A stretch of 64,000 nucleotides of DNA. It comes from Lachnoclostridium edouardi. Lineage in GTDB: Bacteria > Bacillota > Clostridia > Lachnospirales > Lachnospiraceae. Below, piece by piece: positions 17,714 to 26,175 of the stretch. The notes beneath the pieces are model-generated. The model was not told the origin of the DNA. It saw only the letters and a program-made list of their open reading frames with translations, and did no database searches. Each line of letters starts with the position of its first letter. Positions within the stretch are counted from its first letter, which is position 1. The DNA is taken from assembly GCF_900240245.1 (NCBI RefSeq), contig NZ_OESQ01000001.1, forward strand, positions 62,001-126,000, read 5' to 3'. A program made the position numbers and the translations under genes.

Positions 17714-18991
17714 ATGTTAGATTTAAAGTTTGTCAGAGAAAATCCTGAGGTAGTAAAACAGAACATTAAGAATAAATTCCAGGACGATAAGCTGCCCCTG
17801 GTGGACAAGGTAATTGAACTGGACGGAAAAAGCCGCCAGGCAAAAGCGGAGGCTGACAATTTGAGAGCCAGCAGAAACAAGCTTTCCAAGGAAATCGGAG
17901 CTCTTATGAGCCAGGGAAAGAAAGAAGAAGCAGAGGAAGTGAAACGCCAGGTAGGAGAAAACGCTAAGCGTTTAGAGGAGCTGGAGAAGACAGAAAAGGA
18001 ATTGGAAGAAGAGATTTTAAAGATTATGATGACAATTCCAAATATTATTGACCCTACCGTGCCTATTGGAAGAAATGACAGTGAAAATGTGGAAGTACAG
18101 AAGTACGGCGATCCTGTTGTACCTGAGTACGAGATTCCGTATCACACAGATATTATGGAAAAATTCAACGGCATTGATTTAGACAGCGCCAGAAAGGTAG
18201 CTGGAAACGGATTTTATTATCTTATGGGTGATATTGCCAGACTTCACTCAGCAGTGATTTCCTATGCCAGAGATTTTATGATCAACAGAGGCTTTACTTA
18301 CTGCGTGCCTCCTTTTATGATCCGCAGCAACGTGGTAACAGGAGTTATGAGCTTTGCTGAGATGGACGCTATGATGTACAAGATTGAGGGGGAAGACCTT
18401 TACCTTATTGGTACCAGCGAGCACTCTATGATTGGAAAATTTATTGATACAATTATACCGGAGGAAAAGCTGCCTCAGACCTTAACCAGCTATTCTCCTT
18501 GTTTCCGCAAGGAAAAAGGAGCTCACGGACTGGAGGAAAGAGGAGTTTACCGTATTCATCAGTTTGAAAAGCAGGAGATGATCGTAGTCTGCAAGCCAGA
18601 AGAAAGCAAAATGTGGTTTGAAAAGCTGTGGCAGAATACTGTAGATTTGTTCCGCTCCATGGATATTCCAGTGCGCACCTTAGAGTGCTGCTCCGGAGAT
18701 CTGGCAGATCTGAAGGTGAAATCAATAGATGTGGAGGCCTGGTCTCCAAGACAGAAAAAATACTTTGAGGTAGGAAGCTGCTCTAATTTAGGGGACGCTC
18801 AGGCCAGAAGACTGAAAATCCGCGTAAATGGAAAAGAGGGCAAGTACTTTGCGCACACATTAAATAATACAGTGGTAGCGCCTCCAAGAATGCTGATTGC
18901 TTTCCTGGAAAATAATCTGCAGGCTGACGGAAGCGTAAGAATTCCAGAAGTATTAAGACCTTATATGGGCGGAATGAAAGAGATCAGATAG
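17714..18991 (+). CDS. serS: Seryl-tRNA synthetase
   Basis: Class II synthetase charging tRNA-Ser. It is 425 residues, the normal length. An N-terminal antiparallel coiled coil (about 25-105) reads the long variable arm of tRNA-Ser. The catalytic domain follows with the TSEHSM serine loop, motif 2 (SPCFRKEKGAHG, then RGVYRIHQFEKQEM) and motif 3 near the C-terminus (NNTVVAPPRMLIAFLENN). The ATG follows TTAGGAGGACGTT. The leader 17508-17713 is unusually structured. serS ends 11 bp before an unrelated membrane protein gene. Confidence 0.97.
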   Translation: MLDLKFVRENPEVVKQNIKNKFQDDKLPLVDKVIELDGKSRQAKAEADNLRASRNKLSKEIGALMSQGKKEEAEEVKRQVGENAKRLEELEKTEKELEEEILKIMMTIPNIIDPTVPIGRNDSENVEVQKYGDPVVPEYEIPYHTDIMEKFNGIDLDSARKVAGNGFYYLMGDIARLHSAVISYARDFMINRGFTYCVPPFMIRSNVVTGVMSFAEMDAMMYKIEGEDLYLIGTSEHSMIGKFIDTIIPEEKLPQTLTSYSPCFRKEKGAHGLEERGVYRIHQFEKQEMIVVCKPEESKMWFEKLWQNTVDLFRSMDIPVRTLECCSGDLADLKVKSIDVEAWSPRQKKYFEVGSCSNLGDAQARRLKIRVNGKEGKYFAHTLNNTVVAPPRMLIAFLENNLQADGSVRIPEVLRPYMGGMKEIR

Positions 18992-19002
18992 GGGAAAAGA
19001 TC

Positions 19003-20832
19003 ATGGAAGTAAAAGAGAGACAATTTAAGAGAATGGAATACCTGCTGGCATTTGCAGGATTCCTTCTCATTGGCTTTCTGGTAAACAGAGGAATCAGTAC
19101 CAGCGGGTACTGTCTGGACGATTTATATTTGTGGTACTGCTATGACAAAGAACCTTTTTGGCAGTATTTATTTCCCTTAGGAGGCAGCAAATTCCGGGTG
19201 ATTTTTAATATTTTCAGCTATTTAGAGCTGTGTCTGTTAGGAGATCACCTGGAATATACAGTTGCCTTTAATATTGTGCTGAACTGTATTGTGGCTCTCA
19301 CAATTTTCTGGGGACTGGACAAAATTACAAAGCAGCCTGTTTTTGGCTTTTTAGCCGGGGGAGCTTATATGCTGTCCCATTTTTCCTACTATCAGATTTC
19401 CCAGGTATACGGCTTAATGGAAACTCTGGCTTTGTGGGGAGCCATTGCAGTGTTTTATCTTTTGTACCAGTATCTTCAGAAAGAAGACGGGACAAAAGAA
19501 TATCTGGCCGCCGCGGCAATGTATATTCTTACGTGCCTGGTACACGAAAGATTTATGGTTCTCACTGGAGTCCTGGTGGCTGCAGTATTTTTAAAAAGAA
19601 TTTACCAGGGAAAAACACGGTACAGTCTTTTGCTGGCTGCTGTGGGAAGCTTTTTCATTGTATCCCTGATACGTTTTCTGGCAATGGGCAGCCTTACTCC
19701 CGCAGGCACAGGGGGAACTGACGTTATAGAAACCTTTTCTATTTCAAAGGCTTTAGGCTTTGCCATAAGCAATGTATTTTATGTGTTTGGCATTCACGCC
19801 GGACCTATACACTTAAATGGCATTGAGTGGTACTGGGTTCCCTTTCCTGTGAAAATGTGCGTTTATGCCGCAGACGGGGCAATCGTCCTTCTTTTGATTT
19901 TAACGGCAGCTTCTATTTGGAGGCAGAAGGAGCGAAGGAAGGAATATTTATGCGTAATTGCCATGACCCTTGTATTTTTGGCTATGTGCATTGGCGCCGC
20001 CAGCTCCACAATTCGTCTGGAGTTAAGATGGGTATATGTTTCTTATGTGGGGGCCTTGTTCCTGTTAGGATATTTCCTTTTTATTTTAAAAAGAGAGGGA
20101 AAAAAGGTTCTGGTGAGAGCAGGGTGGATTTTAGCAGCCTTATATTTTGTTTTAATCATACCTACAGAGCTTTGCTACAGAAGCAATTTTAAAAATCTGT
20201 ATTACTGGCACAGCCAATTAAGGGCAAATTCCCTGGCAGACGTTACCTACGGCACGTATAAAGATAAAATTTTTAATTCAGAAATCAAAATCATTGGCAA
20301 TTTCTTTGATTTAGATGACTATATTATTGACACTTTCTGGAAGCCGTACAGAAAAGATGAAACTCAGGCTACGCCTAAGGTAACATTTATTAACAGTATA
20401 GAAGAGGCAGGATTTATTACTGACAGGGACAATGTATATGTGCTGGCAGAAGATAAAACCTTAAACAGGTATATTGACCTGACTCCTCTTTTAAAACTTG
20501 AAAAATTCCGCACTGTTTATGGATTTTATGCCGACGGCTGGATGGATCAGGAGGCTGAGGTGGATGTATTTACAGGCACCAGCGGCGAGATCAGATTTGA
20601 CTGCTATTTCCCAGAAGAGCTAAAGGGCGGTGAAACCATAACCATTTCCTCAGAAGGAGAGGTACTGGCTCAGGTAACATTGGAGGATCAATGGCCCATT
20701 ATTACAATACCAGCTCCAAAGGAGCAGTATGTAAATCTGCATTTTAGCATGAACTTTGCTTTGGAGAACCCTGCGGAGGCGCAAAGAGGGGAAACTCCAA
20801 TGTGTATTAATGTAATAATCACTGCAGAATAA
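19003..20832 (+). CDS. Polytopic membrane protein, GT-C glycosyltransferase-like
   Basis: 609 residues, not assigned to a named family. About ten or more hydrophobic segments fill residues 12-385, and a soluble, beta-rich domain fills about 390-609. The first extracellular loop holds GYCLDDLYLW with paired Asp at 39-40. An acidic pair in the first loop after TM1 is the hallmark of GT-C glycosyltransferases that use lipid-linked sugars, so a glycosyltransferase is a reasonable guess but not proven. It starts 11 bp after serS behind GGGGAAAAG and is followed closely by a VOC protein. Neither neighbour explains its role. No sugar-lipid synthesis genes lie nearby. Confidence 0.6.
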   Translation: MEVKERQFKRMEYLLAFAGFLLIGFLVNRGISTSGYCLDDLYLWYCYDKEPFWQYLFPLGGSKFRVIFNIFSYLELCLLGDHLEYTVAFNIVLNCIVALTIFWGLDKITKQPVFGFLAGGAYMLSHFSYYQISQVYGLMETLALWGAIAVFYLLYQYLQKEDGTKEYLAAAAMYILTCLVHERFMVLTGVLVAAVFLKRIYQGKTRYSLLLAAVGSFFIVSLIRFLAMGSLTPAGTGGTDVIETFSISKALGFAISNVFYVFGIHAGPIHLNGIEWYWVPFPVKMCVYAADGAIVLLLILTAASIWRQKERRKEYLCVIAMTLVFLAMCIGAASSTIRLELRWVYVSYVGALFLLGYFLFILKREGKKVLVRAGWILAALYFVLIIPTELCYRSNFKNLYYWHSQLRANSLADVTYGTYKDKIFNSEIKIIGNFFDLDDYIIDTFWKPYRKDETQATPKVTFINSIEEAGFITDRDNVYVLAEDKTLNRYIDLTPLLKLEKFRTVYGFYADGWMDQEAEVDVFTGTSGEIRFDCYFPEELKGGETITISSEGEVLAQVTLEDQWPIITIPAPKEQYVNLHFSMNFALENPAEAQRGETPMCINVIITAE

Positions 20833-20852
20833 AAGTGAAAAGGAGAAAAAAT

Positions 20853-21221
20853 ATGGTTAAATTTAATCATTTTAATTTTAATGTGCTGGACCTGGAGAAA
20901 AGCCTGAAATTTTATAAGGATGCATTAGGGCTGGAGCCAGTAAGAGAAAAAGAAGCTTCAGACGGTTCTTTTAAATTAGTTTATCTGGGAGATCATATAA
21001 CAGACTTTACTTTAGAGCTGACATGGTTAAAGGACAGAACAGAGCCTTATAATCTGGGAGAGTGTGAATTCCACTTAGCATTTCACACAGACTGCTATGA
21101 TGAAATGTTTAAAAAGCATGAGGAAATGGGCTGCGTTTGCTTTGTAAACGAAAAAATGGGTATATATTTCATCTCTGATCCGGACGGATACTGGATTGAA
21201 ATTGTGCCGGAAAAGAAATAA
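20853..21221 (+). CDS. VOC-superfamily protein, glyoxalase I-like
   Basis: 122 residues forming one vicinal-oxygen-chelate unit: NHFNFNVLDLEKSLKFYKDALGLEPV at the start (shown as family match; His at the first metal position), Glu in FTLELTW, His in EFHLAFH and Glu in GYWIEIVPE. These four His/Glu positions match the metal ligands of lactoylglutathione lyase-type enzymes. Annotation pipelines often name such proteins lactoylglutathione lyase, but the substrate is unproven. The ATG at 20853 is supported by AAAAGGAGA at suitable distance. A strong hairpin follows at 21234. Confidence 0.75.
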   Translation: MVKFNHFNFNVLDLEKSLKFYKDALGLEPVREKEASDGSFKLVYLGDHITDFTLELTWLKDRTEPYNLGECEFHLAFHTDCYDEMFKKHEEMGCVCFVNEKMGIYFISDPDGYWIEIVPEKK

Positions 21222-21233
21222 AAGTAAGAGATA

Positions 21234-21290
21234 AAAAATAGGGGATGGAGAACAGCGGTTAATTTTGCTGAACTCCATCCCTATTTTTTT
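21234..21290. terminator. Bidirectional terminator between VOC gene and rqcH
   Basis: The arm at 21234-21250 (AAAAATAGGGGATGGAG) pairs with CTCCATCCCTATTTTT at 21273-21288, with one bulged G, and CAGC/GCTG extends the stem inside. A-run on one side and T-run on the other let it stop both the plus-strand VOC transcript and the minus-strand rqcH transcript that converges on it. Confidence 0.85.
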
Positions 21291-21327
21291 ACAAGCTAAA
21301 ATGACTGAAACACTTAACCCTTCCTAT

Positions 21328-23067
21328 TTACAACTCCTCTAACTTACATTCAGGCACGGCCATAAGAGAATAGTTGGTGTGGTAAATTACAAATCCAGGC
21401 GCTCCGCCGGCAGCTTTTTTTACATGCTTTCTCTGAATATAGTCAATTTCTACCTTATCATTATTCCGGCCCTTAGAATAATATCCGGCCAAGGCTCCCG
21501 CCTCCTCAAATACTCTGTCCGGCAGGTCCTTTCCCTCAGATTTTACGATTACATGGGAGCCTGGAATACCTTTTGCATGAAACCACCAGTCATTGCCTCC
21601 GGCTACCTTAAAGGTCAGTTCCTCGTTTTGGTAATTATTTTTTCCCACATAAATGTGGAAGCCGTCAGATGACAAATAATGAAATGGTTTGCTGGTGATT
21701 TTCGGTTTTTTGCCTCCCAAAGGCCTTTTTTTAATATAACCGTATTCCATCAGCTCTTCCTTAATCTGTACCAGATCCTCTTCCTTCAAGGCAATATCTA
21801 AAGCTGTGCTAATAGATTCTAAGTGATCAATTTCCTGTTTTGTTTCTTTTGTCTGCTCAATTAAAGCCTCATAAGTTCGTTTTAATTTATTGTATTTGTC
21901 AAAATGCTTTTGCGCATTTTCTCTGGCCGTAAGCTGAGGGTCTAGGGGGATGGAGATTTCTTCATTGGTATAGTAATTTAAACATTTCAGCTGTTTTTCT
22001 CCTCCGGTCAGCTCATAGCCGTAGGTGTTGAGAAGTTCGCCGTAAACCTTATACTTATCGCGTTTTTCCGTATCCTTCAGCTGCTTCATCTGCAGATCGT
22101 ATTTTTTATAATTTCGCTCTAATAAGGTTTGAACAATTTTTCTCAAGTCCACAGATTTCTGCTTAATTCTGTTAATTGTATTTCTGGCAGAATAATAGTG
22201 CTCTAAAAGGCTGCTGACAGAAGGGTATATTTCAGACTGAAAGCTACCTCCCTCATAACAGGTTAAGGGAAGAGAGGCAAATTCTACAGGCTCCCCATCC
22301 TCTGTAATAATATTAGGTGAAAAATTGCCGTTTTTCACATCATCTATCATATGGCTGAAGGTGTGAGATAAATGGACCAGCTCTAAATGGGACAATTCAT
22401 TGGCAGGCACGTCCCCGTCCAGAGAGGCCAGGTGACACAGCTCCGCGCTGATTACAGGGCTGATTCCCGTCAGTTTTTGATACAACGCCTTTTGAAGAGG
22501 GGCGGGAGACTGGGAAAGAGCTGATGTAAACCCTTCTTCTGTAATGGTAAGAGGATCTAGCTTTTCCATAGTCTGAGGAATAAAGTATGTTCTTCCGGGA
22601 AGCACCTCCCTTACAGAGCTGACCTGGGCGGAAACATGTTTTATACTGTCCAGAATCGTGCCGTCCTCCTTTGTAAATATAATATTGCTGTGCTTGCCCA
22701 TCATCTCAAACATTAGTTTTTTTCTGCAAACGTCGCCTAATTCATCTAAATGCTCCAGCTCCATGACAATGACTCTTTCCAGGCCAGGCTGGGACACAGA
22801 CACAATCCGTGCCGTGCCGATATACTTTCTTAACAGCATACAGAAATTAGGGGCTGTTAAAGGCCCGGGCTTATTATTATCTGTAAAATAAATTAAAGGC
22901 AGGCTGGCGCTGGCAGACACCAGCAGCCGGAATACTTGTTTCTGGTTTTTTATAGTAAACAACAGCTCGTCTTTTTCCGGCTGAGCGATTTTAGAAATTC
23001 TTCCGCCTTCTAAATTCTGCTTCATATCCCGGACCAGATTGGCAATTACAATTCCGTCAAAAGCCAT
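21328..23067 (-). CDS. rqcH: Ribosome-associated quality control factor RqcH (Rqc2/NFACT family)
   Basis: Binds stalled 50S-peptidyl-tRNA complexes and directs C-terminal alanine tailing of the nascent chain; older names are FbpA/NFACT fibronectin-binding protein. It is 579 residues: NFACT-N domain (opening MAFDGIVIANL), helix-hairpin-helix region, long coiled coil (about 290-420), and NFACT-R domain near 455-560 (NDWWFHAKGIPGSHV). The pair equivalent to Asp97-Arg98 of the B. subtilis enzyme reads Glu97-Arg98 here, a conservative change. GGAGG (plus-strand 23076-23080) supports the start and overlaps the stop of the Nudix gene upstream, so the two form a minus-strand operon. Confidence 0.93.
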   Translation of the reverse strand: MAFDGIVIANLVRDMKQNLEGGRISKIAQPEKDELLFTIKNQKQVFRLLVSASASLPLIYFTDNNKPGPLTAPNFCMLLRKYIGTARIVSVSQPGLERVIVMELEHLDELGDVCRKKLMFEMMGKHSNIIFTKEDGTILDSIKHVSAQVSSVREVLPGRTYFIPQTMEKLDPLTITEEGFTSALSQSPAPLQKALYQKLTGISPVISAELCHLASLDGDVPANELSHLELVHLSHTFSHMIDDVKNGNFSPNIITEDGEPVEFASLPLTCYEGGSFQSEIYPSVSSLLEHYYSARNTINRIKQKSVDLRKIVQTLLERNYKKYDLQMKQLKDTEKRDKYKVYGELLNTYGYELTGGEKQLKCLNYYTNEEISIPLDPQLTARENAQKHFDKYNKLKRTYEALIEQTKETKQEIDHLESISTALDIALKEEDLVQIKEELMEYGYIKKRPLGGKKPKITSKPFHYLSSDGFHIYVGKNNYQNEELTFKVAGGNDWWFHAKGIPGSHVIVKSEGKDLPDRVFEEAGALAGYYSKGRNNDKVEIDYIQRKHVKKAAGGAPGFVIYHTNYSLMAVPECKLEEL

Positions 23068-23079
23068 AATACATACCTC

Positions 23080-24051
23080 CTATATTAAGTTTGGCGCTTC
23101 AGATTTAAGTTTTGGCAGCAGCTCTTTATAATAGGACAGAAGAGGATGAAAAAGACCCTGCTGGTCTAAAGCCTGTATTTCCTCAAAAGAAGCCCACTTG
23201 GCGTCTACTACTTCTGATTTTTGAAGAGTCAGACAATGTAAATCCACATCCATATTTACAAGCCACACATCATAAAAATCCTTAAATTCTTCCCGCCTGG
23301 TCTGGTATACCAGTTTCGGTTCTGAAGGTTTCACCGTAAGTCCCAGCTCCTCCTTAATTTCCCGGACAACAGTAGATAAAGGGGTCTCCCCTGCAGCTAC
23401 ACATCCCCCTGTACACTCCCAGAATAATGGGTAAAACTTGTCAGGATGGCGCTGGGAAATAAGAAACTGCCCCTGACTGTTGCGAATCCAGACGCTGATA
23501 ACCAGGTGATACATACCGTCGGGATACTTTTCATTTCTTAAACAGGTCAGTCCTAAAGGCTGCCTGTCACTGTCAAACAAGTCCCACACTTCCTGCTTAT
23601 TATAGGACATTTTTCTGGAGGATTCAGGAGCCTGAGAATAAGAATTGAGAATCACTACATTTTCCGGCACGTAAAGCTTTTTCTCAGAAGCTTCAAAAGA
23701 AAAAATATAGGTATGCCATCCTTCCTCAGAAAGTAATCTGGCCGTATTTGCTTTGGCAGTAAAAAATATAGTTTCTTCAGGATTTAAATTCCTGGATAAA
23801 TCAGTTAAGTCAGTAAAAATCTGCTCCATAAATAAGCCGGACAAACCGGCATCTTTTAACAGGTCGGAAATTGAGGATAAACAGTCTGAATAAGACTGGA
23901 GACCTAAGGAGGCAGCATATATGTGAACGCCTTTGCTGGTCAGCTTCAGAAGGTAATATTTGGCCCCGTCCCTAAGCTTTAAAGAACCATTATCTGACAT
24001 ATAGAATAAGGCGCCGGGGCATTGAAAAACAGCGTTTTTAAAACAATCCAT
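23080..24051 (-). CDS. Two-domain protein with C-terminal Nudix hydrolase
   Basis: 323 residues. The C-terminal half is a Nudix hydrolase with an intact box: GCVAAGE, then REIKEELGL spaced as GX5EX7REUXEEXGU. The sequence NKQEVWDLFDSDRQPLG just before it resembles the opening of the isopentenyl-diphosphate-isomerase-like/YfcD Nudix group. The first ~160 residues match no domain I can name; they look globular alpha/beta. Function of the pair is unknown; the Nudix part should cleave a nucleoside-diphosphate-linked substrate. It is transcribed with rqcH, whose ribosome binding site overlaps its stop codon. Confidence 0.75.
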   Translation of the reverse strand: MDCFKNAVFQCPGALFYMSDNGSLKLRDGAKYYLLKLTSKGVHIYAASLGLQSYSDCLSSISDLLKDAGLSGLFMEQIFTDLTDLSRNLNPEETIFFTAKANTARLLSEEGWHTYIFSFEASEKKLYVPENVVILNSYSQAPESSRKMSYNKQEVWDLFDSDRQPLGLTCLRNEKYPDGMYHLVISVWIRNSQGQFLISQRHPDKFYPLFWECTGGCVAAGETPLSTVVREIKEELGLTVKPSEPKLVYQTRREEFKDFYDVWLVNMDVDLHCLTLQKSEVVDAKWASFEEIQALDQQGLFHPLLSYYKELLPKLKSEAPNLI

Positions 24052-24171
24052 GATCAGGTTCCTCTCAAAAATTTACATAATTTTATACATTTACAGCTTT
24101 GTCTACTATAACACAATTTTATGCAAGGCACCAGATAATTTTCAGCAGATAATTTTCAATTCACCTTTTTA

Positions 24172-24200
24172 TTGACTTGCTTTTCCAGATGAATTATAAT
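24172..24200 (+). promoter_or_regulatory. Sigma-A promoter of yicC-gmk-rpoZ
   Basis: TTGACT (24172-24177), 17-bp spacer, TATAAT (24195-24200). One mismatch from consensus, ending 34 bp before the yicC start, in the 183-bp gap between divergent operons. The gap's left half, AT-rich, presumably holds the minus-strand Nudix/rqcH promoter, for which I find no convincing match. Confidence 0.85.
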
Positions 24201-24234
24201 AAATCCATCTATGTGAAAGTGAGGCAATACTTAC

Positions 24235-25113
24235 ATGTTAAAAAGCATGACTGGCTTTGGACGTTATGAGGCAGTGACAGATGAGTACAAGATATCTGTG
24301 GAGATGAAAGCAGTAAACCACAGGTATCTTGATTTAAGTATTAAGATGCCTAAAAAGTTTAACTGCTTTGAGGCAGGCATCCGCACTCTTTTGAAAAAAT
24401 ATATTCAAAGGGGTAAGGTGGATGTAAGCATTAATTATGAAAGCTATACAGAAGGCAATATGTGTCTGAAATACAATCAGGCTTTGGCCGCAGAGTATAT
24501 GGGGTATTTTAGGAAAATGTCAGAGAGCTTTGGCATTCCCAACAATATAGGAGTATCAGAGCTTTCCAGATGTCCGGAGGTTCTGACTATGGAGCAGGTG
24601 CCAGACGACGAGGAGCATCTGTGGAAGGTGATTTCAGAATCTGTGGAGGCGGCTGCAGCAAGATTTGTGGACACCAGACTCACAGAAGGAGAAAATCTGA
24701 AGCAGGATCTTATTGGAAAGCTGGATTACATGCTGGAGCTGGTGAAGTTTATTGAGGATAGAATGCCACAGCTTTTGATTGAGTACAGACAAAAGCTGGA
24801 GGACAAAGTAAAAGAGTTTTTAGAAAATACATCTATTGACGAGGGAAGAATTGCCGCAGAAGTAACTATTTATGCAGACAAGATTTGCGTAGATGAGGAG
24901 ATGGTCCGCTTACGCAGCCATATTGAAACTACAAGAGCCAAATTACTGGCGGGAGGGGCAATAGGCAGAGAGTTGGATTTTATTGCTCAGGAGATGAACA
25001 GAGAGGCTAATACAACTCTTTCTAAAGCCGGAGATCTGGCAGTGTCAGACAAGGCCATTGCTTTAAAAACAGAGATAGAAAAAGTGAGAGAACAGATTCA
25101 GAATATAGAATAA
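24235..25113 (+). CDS. yicC: YicC-family endoribonuclease
   Basis: 292 residues with the opening MLKSMTGFGRYE that defines YicC N-terminal domains, and a C-terminal DUF1732 domain (RLRSHIETTRAKL near 222-235; LDFIAQEMNREANTTLSKA near 247-265). E. coli YicC is reported as an RNase; the role in Firmicutes is less clear. It heads a transcript with gmk and rpoZ. In many clostridia and bacilli remA (DUF370) lies between yicC and gmk; here only 39 bp separate them, so remA is elsewhere or absent. Confidence 0.93.
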   Translation: MLKSMTGFGRYEAVTDEYKISVEMKAVNHRYLDLSIKMPKKFNCFEAGIRTLLKKYIQRGKVDVSINYESYTEGNMCLKYNQALAAEYMGYFRKMSESFGIPNNIGVSELSRCPEVLTMEQVPDDEEHLWKVISESVEAAAARFVDTRLTEGENLKQDLIGKLDYMLELVKFIEDRMPQLLIEYRQKLEDKVKEFLENTSIDEGRIAAEVTIYADKICVDEEMVRLRSHIETTRAKLLAGGAIGRELDFIAQEMNREANTTLSKAGDLAVSDKAIALKTEIEKVREQIQNIE

Positions 25114-25152
25114 AAGTACTTAGAAAAAATATTTACAGGAGTCTGCAGTATT

Positions 25153-25773
25153 ATGAAGAATAAAGGAATATTAGTAGTGGTTTCCGGATTTTCAGGAGCC
25201 GGCAAGGGGACGCTGATGAAAGCTCTGCTGGAAAAATATGACAATTACGCTCTTTCCATTTCAGCTACCACCAGAAAGCCCAGAGCAGGGGAGGTTCACG
25301 GGAGAGAATACTTTTTCGTGGAAAAGGAAACCTTTGAAAGTATGATCAAAGGCGATCAGTTGATTGAATATGCCCAGTATGTGAAACATTATTATGGAAC
25401 GCCTAAGGAGTATGTGCTGCAGAAAATGGAGGAGGGCAAGGACGTTATTCTGGAAATAGAAATCCAGGGAGCCTTGAAAGTGAAAGAAAAATACCCAGAT
25501 ACATTGCTGCTGTTTGTTATGCCGCCAAGCGCTATGGAGCTGCGGCGCAGGTTAGTGGGAAGAGGCACTGAGACGGCGGATGTGATTGAAGCCAGACTGA
25601 AGCGGGCGGCAAAGGAAGCTGAAGGGATGGAGTCCTACGACTATATTTTAATTAATGATGATGTGGACACTTGCGTGGAGGAGATGCATCACCTGATTCA
25701 GTCCCAGCATCATAAGGCAGCCTACCATCTGGATTTTATGAGACAGATGGAGGAAGAGCTAAACAGATTATAA
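25153..25773 (+). CDS. gmk: Guanylate kinase
   Basis: Phosphorylates GMP to GDP in the cytosol. It is 206 residues with the P-loop GFSGAGKGT near residue 12, the GMP-binding segment SATTRKPRAGEVHGREYFF, and EIEIQGALKVK, all typical. It follows yicC and precedes rpoZ by 47 bp, the standard order. The start is preceded by ACAGGAGTCTGCAGT, a good ribosome binding site. Confidence 0.96.
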   Translation: MKNKGILVVVSGFSGAGKGTLMKALLEKYDNYALSISATTRKPRAGEVHGREYFFVEKETFESMIKGDQLIEYAQYVKHYYGTPKEYVLQKMEEGKDVILEIEIQGALKVKEKYPDTLLLFVMPPSAMELRRRLVGRGTETADVIEARLKRAAKEAEGMESYDYILINDDVDTCVEEMHHLIQSQHHKAAYHLDFMRQMEEELNRL

Positions 25774-25820
25774 AGTGTTGGAAAACCATAAAGGTTTGAT
25801 CATAGAAAGGAAGAGAGTAT

Positions 25821-26069
25821 ATGTTACATCCATCATACACAGATTTAATTAATGTAGTAAACAGTGAAGTGGAACCTGGGGAGCAGCCGGTGGTACAAAG
25901 CCGTTACTCTATTGTAATCGCCACTGCAAAAAGAGCCAGACAGCTGATTGCAGGGGAAGAGGCTATGGTTCCTGAAAACGGGAAAAAATCATTGTCAGTT
26001 GCTATTGAAGAGCTGTACAAATCAAAAGTAAAAATTGTCGGCGACGAGGAGCCTGCGGAGCAGCAGTAA
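25821..26069 (+). CDS. rpoZ: DNA-directed RNA polymerase omega subunit
   Basis: 82 residues. MLHPSYTDLI is the usual clostridial opening. The conserved core SRYSIVIATAKRARQLI binds the beta-prime C-terminus and helps RNA polymerase assemble. It sits directly behind gmk, as in most Firmicutes, and a long-loop hairpin at 26082 closes the operon. Confidence 0.95.
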   Translation: MLHPSYTDLINVVNSEVEPGEQPVVQSRYSIVIATAKRARQLIAGEEAMVPENGKKSLSVAIEELYKSKVKIVGDEEPAEQQ

Positions 26070-26081
26070 CAGTCGGCGGTC

Positions 26082-26150
26082 AAGGGGGTGTTGCAATCGG
26101 CTGAGCATTCGCAATATACAGAGGATGTAGGTACTGCAACACCCTCTTTT
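26082..26150 (+). terminator. Terminator after rpoZ (TGTTGCA family, long loop)
   Basis: AAGGGGGTGTTGCA (26082-26095) pairs with TGCAACACCCTCTT (26135-26148) over 14 positions with one G-U, followed by T. The loop is 39 bases, longer than in its relatives at 1858, 30983 and 36074. Confidence 0.78.
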
Positions 26151-26175
26151 CTACTATTTCGAGGAGTTTTATTTT

